Assembly: GCA_031283905.1 (NCBI GenBank)
Contig: JAITAW010000159.1
Location: forward strand, 1 to 9,899
DNA length: 9,899 nt
Direction of reading: 5' to 3'
Source of the DNA: Treponema sp.
Lineage (GTDB): Bacteria; Spirochaetota; Spirochaetia; Treponematales; Breznakiellaceae
The number at the start of each line of letters is the position of its first letter. The stretch's first letter is position 1. The position numbers were made by a program, and so were the translations under genes. The notes below the pieces were generated by a model. It did not search any database. It was not told the DNA's origin and worked only from the letters and a program-made list of their open reading frames with translations. Shown one piece after another: positions 5,150 through 9,899 of this stretch.

Positions 5150-6872
5150 AAAGCCCTTCTCTCCCGGTCAGCGTATATGGCGATATGGCGTGTGTTTTTT
5201 TTCATGCGCGGGGATTCTCTGTTCCACGGCGGTTCTTTTTCCGGAAATACAGTACCGTATCATCCATTTGGCGGAGCGGTACCTGATTCACAGGAAAGTA
5301 AATTTCTACGCTCAATGGATGCATACGCTTTCCGTGTGGGCAAAGGGATGCCTTAGCCTCATTGTTATTTTTGATTTTTTTACGCTTTCCAAAAAGGGAA
5401 GGGCGCTCTTTCGTGAAATAGCGGAAGAACTGAAAATTCATGTGTCAAAAATAAATTTCAGCCTGTTCGCCAGGCCTTTTCTGTTTGTGTCCGGCGTTTA
5501 TTTATTCGGATATACAAGCATCATCAGAGCGAATTTTTCCTATGTAGACGATTTAGCCAGAGCGATTGAAGGGTATCACGGGTGGAATGGCTGGAGCCGG
5601 CATCTTGCGGATATTCTTTCTACCTTTATTCACGCGGATCCCAATCTGACGGATATATCCCCACTGCCGCAGATACTTGCCGCCTTAATCATTGGCGCCT
5701 GCACGGTATTGCTTGTATATATTCTTTGCAACGGGGAGTTTTCTTTTACGGCGCTTCTCGCCGGCGTTTCCCTGGGGCTTTTTCCGTATTTTTTGGAAAA
5801 TATTTCATATAAATTTGACGCTCCCTATATGGCAATATCGATATTTTTCAGCGTTGTCCCTTTTATATTCACCGGCTCAAAAAAGGCCTTTGTGTTTTCC
5901 TCGATAGTATCTTTGCTGATCATGTGCATGACCTATCAGGCGGCGTCCGGAATTTATATAGTGCTGACCATAACGCTTTGTTATCGGGACTGGAACTACA
6001 AAAAAAGGACGCATGGGGAAATTCTTTCATTTGCCGCGGACGCGGCGTTTTCTTTCTGTTTTGCCATGATATTTTTTAGGCTGATTTTTATGCTACCCAG
6101 CTCAGGTTCTGGTCTTTCAACTGAAATGCTGCCCCCTGATCAACTTGTCCGTGGAACTCTGCTCAATTGGAAAAACTATATCACGACCATACACAGCGAT
6201 TTCGGCCTTATCTGGAAAATCCTTATTGTGATACTATGTGTTTTGTTTATGGCTCAAGCCGCCGGTAAATCAAGTCATAAGAAATTCTTTGCCTTTATTG
6301 TTTCTTTTGTGTTTATTGTAACGTCATTTTTCCTGTCCTATGGCGCTTATTTTTTGCTGAAAAATCCCTCGTATGCTCCCCGCGCCCTATTTGGGTTTGG
6401 CGTTTTTACGGCTGTAATAAGCATTTGCATTGCCTCCGGCCATAGCAAGCCCGCAGCGCTCTGTGTTTTTTTACTAAACTGGAGTTTTATGGTTTTTGCC
6501 TTTTCCTATGGCAACGCCCTGGCGGATCAAAAACGCTATACGGATTTTCGGGTAGAAATCCTGCTTCATGATCTAAGTTCCCTGTTTCCAAGCAGGGATA
6601 AAGCAAAAATGTCCGTCGACTTGGAAAACATGATAGGTTTTGGACCTGTGACAGAAAATATTTCCGAGCATTATCCGGTCATCAAAAGATTGGTTCCCGT
6701 TAACCGCTACTACCATGTGTACGTATATATGAGTGAATATTTTCATTGGGGCAGGGGAACATCTGAAACCAGCCCCCCCCCCCCCCCGTCCGATATGCCT
6801 GTGGTTCTCGACTCATATTATCATACCGTCAAGAGCGATGGGGAACATATCCGCGTACTATTCAAGCATTGA
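5136..6872 (+). CDS. GtrII-family (Glucos_trans_II) membrane glycosyltransferase with in-frame C15 tract
   Basis: The 578-residue polytopic protein has about 10-12 hydrophobic helices. The segment Tyr-Val-Asp-Asp-Leu-Ala-Arg-Ala-Ile-Glu-Gly-Tyr-His-Gly-Trp (136-150) then Asp-Ile-Ser-Pro-Leu-Pro-Gln-Ile-Leu is the signature of the Shigella GtrII-type glucosyl transferase family; the paired Asp after Tyr is the likely catalytic site. It should move the flipped sugar onto an envelope acceptor outside the inner membrane. Its acceptor in a spirochete is unknown. The C-terminus (about 455-578) is a hydrophilic periplasmic tail, and C15 at 6773-6787 encodes Ser546 plus five Pro within it. The following Val-Val-Leu-Asp-Ser-Tyr-Tyr-His segment looks like the family's normal tail, so the present frame is ON. 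ATG 5136 is preferred over TTG 5100 because AAAAGGAA precedes it. Confidence 0.88.
   Translation: MKEVEKPFSPGQRIWRYGVCFFSCAGILCSTAVLFPEIQYRIIHLAERYLIHRKVNFYAQWMHTLSVWAKGCLSLIVIFDFFTLSKKGRALFREIAEELKIHVSKINFSLFARPFLFVSGVYLFGYTSIIRANFSYVDDLARAIEGYHGWNGWSRHLADILSTFIHADPNLTDISPLPQILAALIIGACTVLLVYILCNGEFSFTALLAGVSLGLFPYFLENISYKFDAPYMAISIFFSVVPFIFTGSKKAFVFSSIVSLLIMCMTYQAASGIYIVLTITLCYRDWNYKKRTHGEILSFAADAAFSFCFAMIFFRLIFMLPSSGSGLSTEMLPPDQLVRGTLLNWKNYITTIHSDFGLIWKILIVILCVLFMAQAAGKSSHKKFFAFIVSFVFIVTSFFLSYGAYFLLKNPSYAPRALFGFGVFTAVISICIASGHSKPAALCVFLLNWSFMVFAFSYGNALADQKRYTDFRVEILLHDLSSLFPSRDKAKMSVDLENMIGFGPVTENISEHYPVIKRLVPVNRYYHVYVYMSEYFHWGRGTSETSPPPPPSDMPVVLDSYYHTVKSDGEHIRVLFKH
6773..6787 (+). repeat. 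C15 homopolymer within the gtrII-type gene (likely second switch)
   Basis: Fifteen C in a row encode the end of Ser546 and most of five prolines. C14 would replace the last ~27 residues and end at TAA 6883-6885. C16 would read through the stop and end at TGA 7004-7006, adding an unrelated ~70-residue basic tail. The effect is a change of the periplasmic C-terminus, not loss of the whole protein. The tract has the same length and base pair as the gtrB tract. Confidence 0.82.
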
Positions 6873-6897
6873 AGTTTCCGCATAACCGAACCCTGAT

Positions 6898-6934
6898 AGG
6901 GAAGTACGGAGCGTACGTTTGCCTTTGCTTCCCT
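6898..6934. other. Inverted repeat after the gtrII-type gene
   Basis: AGGGAAG (6898-6904) and CTTCCCT (6928-6934) form a perfect 7-bp stem, and an inner GTAC/GTAC pair (6904-6917) could add structure. There is no T-run, so it is not a classical terminator. It could slow transcription or protect the gtr mRNA 3' end. Confidence 0.35.
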
Positions 6935-7002
6935 GTCGCGGCGATTCGAGGCGCGCTCTGCCATGCGAAGCGCCGGAAACGCGCCCATATTAAAGGAAAA
7001 AC

Positions 7003-7107
7003 ATGAAGAAATTTTTGCTATGCGCTATTGCCGAAATATTTTGTATTTACGGCGCGTTGAGGGCCTCCTGTTCGGCGGGGGAATCGAATCGGCGGCAGCC
7101 GGCATAG
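7003..7107 (+). pseudogene. Signal-peptide-bearing gene start, cut off by element copy 2
   Basis: ATG 7003 follows a good Shine-Dalgarno (AAAGGA, 6992-6997) and encodes Met-Lys-Lys-Phe-Leu-Leu-Cys-Ala-Ile-Ala-Glu-Ile-Phe-Cys-Ile-Tyr, a plausible export signal start with a Lys-Lys n-region and hydrophobic core. From about 7048 the DNA is element copy 2, and the frame ends at TAG 7105-7107 after 34 codons. The likely story is a small exported protein or lipoprotein gene, possibly the last gene of the gtr operon, interrupted by the element. No continuation is seen beyond the element. A chance frame across decayed element DNA cannot be excluded. Confidence 0.42.
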
Positions 7108-7310
7108 CTGCGGACGCGGACGTTGTTTTTTTGTCCGGCTTGTACCAAAGGCCCGCAAGCGCTTGTCGTTTTTATGACAGGGGCTGTGCGGGTGAACCTG
7201 ACGGTATGGGTTTCACGCCAATTCCGGAACCATTCGTTGATAAACTCGCCGCTGTTGCCGTTATCGAGGCCCAAAAGAGGGAAGGGGAGGGGTTGGGAGC
7301 GGATGACTGA
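7047..7310 (-). pseudogene. Integrase-core transposase fragment (copy 2)
   Basis: The minus strand encodes Gly-Leu-Asp-Asn-Gly-Asn-Ser-Gly-Glu-Phe-Ile-Asn-Glu-Trp-Phe, then a family block ending Tyr-Ala-Gly-Cys-Arg-Arg-Phe-Asp-Ser. Between them the Arg-Ser-Arg-Pro-x-x-Lys-Asn-Asp-Asn motif is frameshifted (it reads Arg-Thr-Ala-Pro-Val-Ile-Lys-Thr-Thr), and a TAA stops the frame after Leu-Asn-Ala-Pro where copy 1 continues Tyr-Gln-Phe-Phe. In another frame the codons just before Gly-Leu-Asp give Pro-Leu-Pro-Phe-Pro-Leu-Leu, the native family sequence. It is non-functional. Confidence 0.65.
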
Positions 7311-7382
7311 TAGCGTTGATACGATCCTTTTATCGGATGGGTTGGATTTTCAATGACTCAATGCGAAATCTTTACTTTTATT
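7048..7382 (-). mobile_element. Decayed transposable element, copy 2 (shorter internal deletion derivative)
   Basis: This stretch aligns with copy 1 in the same orientation. From TACGGCGCGTTGAG (7048-7061; 2930-2943 in copy 1) through the shared TTGTCGTTTTTATGACAGG and GACGGTATGGGTTTCACGCC it matches the C-terminal transposase region. After the G-rich tract it jumps directly to the N-terminal part (ACTGATAGCGTTGATACGAT, 7307-7326, matching 3422-3441) and to the shared end ACTTTTATT (7374-7382). Only about 335 bp remain. The two copies form direct repeats flanking the gtr operon. Confidence 0.65.
7279..7297 (+). other. G-quadruplex-type motif in element copy 2
   Basis: G-runs at 7279-7281, 7284-7287, 7289-7292 and 7295-7297 with loops of 2, 1 and 2 nt fit the G3+N1-7 rule on the plus strand. 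The motif occupies the same element position as the one at 3166-3185, and the internal deletion joint follows within about 10 bp. Confidence 0.55.
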
Positions 7383-7399
7383 GGAATTTGAAGTAAACT
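7371..7399 (+). promoter_or_regulatory. Promoter for the DUF2225-truA operon
   Basis: TTTACT (-35, 7371-7376) and TAAACT (-10, 7394-7399) are 17 bp apart. As with the gtr promoter, the -35 box belongs to the conserved end of the element and the -10 box to flanking DNA. The transcription start would fall inside the palindrome at 7397-7410. Confidence 0.5.
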
Positions 7400-7410
7400 G
7401 AACGTTCAGT
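7397..7410. promoter_or_regulatory. Perfect 14-bp palindrome at the DUF2225 promoter
   Basis: ACTGAACGTTCAGT is fully self-complementary. It overlaps the -10 box and the likely transcription start, where a repressor would block RNA polymerase. The TGAAC/GTTCA half-sites recall TetR-type operators, but no TetR gene is in the window. One such palindrome could occur by chance in a window of this size, so the position is the main argument. Confidence 0.42.
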
Positions 7411-7450
7411 GGACTAAAAGTCCCAAGACGCATGTCTAAAAGGATGCAAG

Positions 7451-8305
7451 ATGGAAGAACATGATGTAAAGGTGTCGTTTTTGTCAAAGGAAGAGAGCGC
7501 CTGCCCCGCGTGCGGGACCGTTTTTCACCGCGAGGAATTGTTGTCCGGGGGCGGCAGACTCATAGCCGGCGAGCTTACCGATGAGCTGCACCGCATGTAC
7601 GAGCCTTCCGCAAAATATGGGGAGGTTTACCCGCTTGTCTATCAAGCAACGGTATGCCCGGAATGCTGGTATGCGGCTATAGATAAGGATTTCGCGCTTT
7701 TGGACGAAGATCTGTCTTTTGACGTCAGCCAATCCCGCGATGAAAGAAAAGCCGAGGTCGATCTTTTGTTTCCCAATGTCGATTTTTACGAGAACAGGAC
7801 GTTAATGGCGGGAGCCGCGTCCCAATATCTGGTATTGCGCTGTTATGATTATTTCTCCAAAAATTTCTCGCCTACCATTAAGCAGGGGATAGCGGCTTTG
7901 CGTACCGCGTGGCTTTGCGAAGATTTGCACAAAAAGACGCCCGCCGAGCATTACGACTGGGTCGCCACTCTTTTTAAGAAAAAAGCCCAGTATCTGTACA
8001 AAAAAGCGGTGGCATACGAGCAGTCAGGAGAGGAGGCGCTTTCCGCCACAAAGAATCTGGGCCCGGACACGGATAAAAACTACGGGTATGAGGGCGTACT
8101 CTATCTCATGGGGCTTCTCTCGCTGAAATACGGGTACAATGCCTCTCTTGAACAGCGCTACGCTTCACTTGAAGATATTAAACGCACCATTGCCAAGATG
8201 TTCGGCTTAGGAAAATCGTCCAAAAACAAGCCGGGGCCCCTGCTGGAACTTGCTAAGGATCTTTATAACCGCATCAAGAAAGAATTGAATGAAGCTGATG
8301 ACTGA
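7451..8305 (+). CDS. DUF2225 protein (two CxxC pairs, helical repeat C-terminus)
   Basis: The 284-residue protein matches the DUF2225 family found in spirochetes and Firmicutes; no function is established. The N-terminal region has two Cys pairs that probably bind zinc, C18-P-A-C21 and C69-P-E-C72, joined by a conserved-looking Gly-Arg-Leu-Ile-Ala-Gly-Glu-Leu-Thr-Asp-Glu-Leu and Tyr-Gly-Glu-Val-Tyr-Pro-Leu. Residues from about 120 on are helical and TPR-like (for example Tyr-Leu-Tyr-Lys-Lys-Ala-Val-Ala-Tyr-Glu), ending in charged helices. There is no signal peptide, so it is cytoplasmic. ATG 7451 has AAAAGGA at 7438-7444. The 3' end overlaps truA by 17 bp (or 8 bp with the later truA start), implying coupled translation. 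Confidence 0.85.
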   Translation: MEEHDVKVSFLSKEESACPACGTVFHREELLSGGGRLIAGELTDELHRMYEPSAKYGEVYPLVYQATVCPECWYAAIDKDFALLDEDLSFDVSQSRDERKAEVDLLFPNVDFYENRTLMAGAASQYLVLRCYDYFSKNFSPTIKQGIAALRTAWLCEDLHKKTPAEHYDWVATLFKKKAQYLYKKAVAYEQSGEEALSATKNLGPDTDKNYGYEGVLYLMGLLSLKYGYNASLEQRYASLEDIKRTIAKMFGLGKSSKNKPGPLLELAKDLYNRIKKELNEADD

Positions 8306-9122
8306 AAAAAGGAACCGGAACATCAAGCTGCTGATTGCCTATGACGGTACGGATTTTTCGGGCTGGCAAACGCAAAATATGCAAAATACACAAAAGAATC
8401 TTGCGGCGCTTCCGCGAGAAGCGCCGCGCCGTACGGTGCAGGGCTGCATAGAAGATGCCCTGCAAAAACTGCACAAACACCCCGTGAGCCTCGCGGGTTC
8501 CGGACGCACGGATGCGGGCGTTCACGCAGCGGGACAGATCGCCAACTTTTACACCGATATACAGAGCATAGCCCCCGAACGTTTCACGCCCGCGCTTAAC
8601 AGCCTTTTGCCGAGGGACGTGCGCGTCCTTGCGGCGGAGGAAACCCACAGTGGCTTTCACGCCCGTTTTGACGCAAGAGCGCGAACGTACCGGTATCACA
8701 TCATCGCGGGCAGACACGCGCTTCCCCACGAATTGCGATACGCGTTGCAAGTATGGAACCGTCCTTCCATAGAGCGGCTCAATTCGTATGCGCGGGCCCT
8801 GCGGGGCGAGATGGATTGCTCCGCTTTTGCGATGCCGAAAGATCCCGGCGAATCCCGCTTCCGGTACATCTTCAACGCCTGCTTTTTTGTACAGGGAGAT
8901 ATTCTTGTCTTTGAGATTACGGCAAACGCCTTTTTATGGAAGATGGTACGCTCTATTACGGGAACCTTGCTGTTCTGCGAAGAAAAAGACATGTCCGCCT
9001 CCGGGTTTCAATCGCTTGTCGACAGCAAGGACAGAAACAGGGCGGGCCCGACCGCCCCGCCGCCGGGACTATTTTTGTGGAACATAGCGTATACGCCGCC
9101 GCCGCCGGAGGCGGTATTCTAG
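8289..9122 (+). CDS. truA: tRNA pseudouridine(38-40) synthase TruA
   Basis: The 277-residue enzyme converts U38-U40 of the tRNA anticodon arm to pseudouridine. The N-terminal strand Asn-Ile-Lys-Leu-Leu-Ile-Ala-Tyr-Asp-Gly-Thr-Asp-Phe-Ser-Gly-Trp-Gln (11-27) and Arg-Thr-Val-Gln-Gly (48-52) are typical. The catalytic Asp is D75 in Gly-Arg-Thr-Asp-Ala-Gly-Val-His. The C-terminal Phe-Leu-Trp-Lys-Met-Val-Arg-Ser-Ile-Thr-Gly and Ala-Pro-Pro-Pro-Gly-Leu-Phe-Leu also fit. An insertion of about 18 residues (29-46) separates the first strand from the RTVQG motif, longer than in E. coli. The protein ends in a run of four prolines encoded by CCG repeats. ATG 8298 is an alternative start; neither start has a strong Shine-Dalgarno, consistent with coupling to the upstream gene. 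Confidence 0.93.
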   Translation: MKLMTEKRNRNIKLLIAYDGTDFSGWQTQNMQNTQKNLAALPREAPRRTVQGCIEDALQKLHKHPVSLAGSGRTDAGVHAAGQIANFYTDIQSIAPERFTPALNSLLPRDVRVLAAEETHSGFHARFDARARTYRYHIIAGRHALPHELRYALQVWNRPSIERLNSYARALRGEMDCSAFAMPKDPGESRFRYIFNACFFVQGDILVFEITANAFLWKMVRSITGTLLFCEEKDMSASGFQSLVDSKDRNRAGPTAPPPGLFLWNIAYTPPPPEAVF

Positions 9123-9164
9123 CGTCATGCGGCGCACTTTCTGAAGCGTGTGTTTGAAGGCGGG

Positions 9165-9183
9165 AAACCCCGCAAGGGGTTTT
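9165..9183. terminator. Rho-independent terminator between truA and the convergent lipoprotein gene
   Basis: AAACCCC (9165-9171), a GCAA tetraloop of the stable GNRA type, and GGGGTTTT (9176-9183) form a 7-bp stem followed by T residues. On the minus strand the stem is preceded by AAAA and would end in a short U run as well, so it can serve both truA and the lipoprotein gene that stops at 9190. Confidence 0.75.
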
Positions 9184-9189
9184 CGGCGC

Positions 9190-9582
9190 TTAGGATACAG
9201 AGACTCCGTTACTGACATTTGAAAAATCACTGCTATTCACATGAGCTTGTTCGCTTCCCGCCCTGATCTTGTAATAGTACGTGTGGGGTGGCTCTACATC
9301 CGTGTCCAGATAAAAACAGTTGCCGTTAGCGTCAAAAATTCTTCCATCCGATATGCCGGCATATTCGAAACCGCCGTCCGCTTGTTCGGAACGGTATACA
9401 AAACGGTATACAAAATAGTACGCCGCCAAACCGGCGGGCTTCCATGTTACCTTTACGGTGGGATCTTCAGTCGTTACCTGCACGGCGGCTACCTCTGTAG
9501 GCGTTGTGAGATTCATTTCCGTTGTACAGTTTAAACATACCGCCGTTAAAACCGGTATGAGTAAATGCCATAGTCTTTGCAT
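9190..9582 (-). CDS. Putative lipoprotein with one fibronectin type III domain
   Basis: The 130-residue product starts Met-Gln-Arg-Leu-Trp-His-Leu-Leu-Ile-Pro-Val-Leu-Thr-Ala-Val-Cys-Leu-Asn-Cys, a signal peptide ending at Cys19. The -1 Asn and -2 Leu make a relaxed lipobox of the sort accepted in spirochetes. The rest (27-130) fits a single FN3 beta-sandwich: Val-Lys-Val-Thr-Trp-Lys-Pro, Tyr-Tyr-Phe-Val-Tyr-Arg, Phe-Leu-Asp/Tyr-Leu-Asp-Thr-Asp-Val-Glu-Pro, and Tyr-Tyr-Tyr-Lys-Ile-Arg-Ala followed by Ser-Asp-Phe-Ser-Asn. A small surface or periplasmic binding protein is likely, with unknown ligand. Residues Phe-Val-Tyr-Arg are duplicated in tandem by a 12-bp repeat. ATG 9582 has a strong Shine-Dalgarno (AAAGGAG) 6 nt upstream. 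Confidence 0.75.
   Translation of the reverse strand: MQRLWHLLIPVLTAVCLNCTTEMNLTTPTEVAAVQVTTEDPTVKVTWKPAGLAAYYFVYRFVYRSEQADGGFEYAGISDGRIFDANGNCFYLDTDVEPPHTYYYKIRAGSEQAHVNSSDFSNVSNGVSVS
9391..9414. repeat. 12-bp tandem duplication inside the lipoprotein gene
   Basis: ACGGTATACAAA occurs twice in direct tandem (9391-9402 and 9403-9414). It keeps the frame and duplicates Phe-Val-Tyr-Arg within an FN3 strand. Being in frame, it could vary in copy number without loss of the protein. Confidence 0.8.
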
Positions 9583-9899
9583 AATACACTCCTTTGCCGC
9601 TCGTTTGTTTTCATTGCCATCTCATTTTTTTAAAGCCGCAATTTCATATTTTCAATAGTAGAGACTGTTTCAAAACTTCAATTTTGGGAAAGCCTTCATA
9701 CTATCGCGCTATCGCGGATTTTTTTGAAGCGTGTATTTTATGGCGAAAAAGCATGAAGGGTCAGACGGCTAAAAACATTGCGATGTTCATTATGAATTCG
9801 GGCGACGGTTTTGTCAAGCCGTTTTTGCGCGAAGGCGTCAAATGGCGTTTTTTCAGGTGAACGCCGTCTGATATTGGCTGTTGGCAGGGATATTGAGAT
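9583..9899. other. Terminal region without a firm gene
   Basis: Upstream of the lipoprotein gene on the minus strand, TTGAAA (9655-9650) and TAAAAA (9632-9627) with 17 bp between them may be its promoter. Further right are GAGACTGTTTCAAAA (9661-9675), which resembles ends of some insertion sequences, an 8-bp tandem repeat CTATCGCG (9701-9716), and the inverted repeat TCAGACGGC (9761-9769)/GCCGTCTGA (9863-9871). Two short frames are open: plus 9753-9860 (Met-Lys-Gly-Gln-Thr-Ala-Lys-Asn..., 35 residues, codon use fairly gene-like but no clear Shine-Dalgarno) and minus 9899-9738, open at the window edge. I recognise neither and cannot choose between them. Confidence 0.35.

Noticed and set aside
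8274..8750. 158-residue minus-strand open frame opposite truA
   Set aside because: It is antisense to the TruA catalytic region and arginine-rich in the way shadow frames are.
9102..9114. CCGCC/GGCGG hairpin at the end of truA
   Set aside because: The stem is only 5 bp, it lies inside coding CCG repeats, and no T-run follows; the real terminator is at 9165-9183.
9594..9860. 88-residue plus-strand open frame at the right end
   Set aside because: It starts inside the probable lipoprotein promoter region, shows no Shine-Dalgarno and no family; only its last ~35 codons look gene-like, so it is described under the terminal region and not called.
1..9899. CRISPR array, tRNA, rRNA or replication origin
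   Set aside because: I saw no regularly spaced repeats, no tRNA-like cloverleaf and no rRNA sequence in a read of both strands.

Overview
The window looks like chromosomal DNA of a spirochete, most likely a Treponema of the moderate-GC, gut-associated type. The clues are the DUF2225 zinc-finger-like protein directly coupled to truA, a rubredoxin-fused flavin reductase typical of anaerobes, a lipoprotein with a relaxed lipobox, and degenerate transposases of a type I associate with treponemes and clostridia. This assignment is inference from gene content; no rRNA or other marker is present.

Left part (1-2650): the end of a phospholipase-D-like gene runs into the last ~65 codons of a MATE efflux gene, which is translationally coupled to an intact MarR regulator. 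The regulator has therefore lost most of its probable partner. After a ~270-bp gap with a good sigma-70 promoter comes an Hrb-type flavin reductase/rubredoxin. It converges on a tatD-family hydrolase on the minus strand, which has its own strong promoter.

Centre (2650-7385): a three-gene gtr operon (gtrB bactoprenol glycosyltransferase, gtrA flippase, gtrII-family membrane glycosyltransferase) lies between two decayed, same-orientation copies of one transposable element. Two of its genes carry a 15-nt homopolymer inside the coding sequence: G15 in gtrB and C15 in the gtrII gene. Both are in frame here, so both genes read as ON, and a gain or loss of one base would truncate or re-tail the protein. 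This is the sequence signature of a two-switch, slipped-strand, phase-variable surface-glycan system, and it is the most interesting thing in the window. The promoters of the gtr operon and of the next gene downstream both appear to use a -35 box inside the outer end of an element copy and a -10 box in host DNA. A small gene with a signal-peptide-like start, just after gtrII, is cut off by the second element copy.

Right part (7385-9899): DUF2225 protein and truA overlap in one operon. A GNRA-loop hairpin terminator separates them from a convergent FN3 lipoprotein gene on the minus strand. The last ~320 bp hold that gene's promoter region and short repeats; I see no firm gene there.

Working model: GtrB loads a sugar onto undecaprenyl phosphate, GtrA flips it, and the GtrII-type protein transfers it to an envelope acceptor. 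The two homopolymers would let single cells switch this modification on and off independently at the donor-loading step and at the transfer step.
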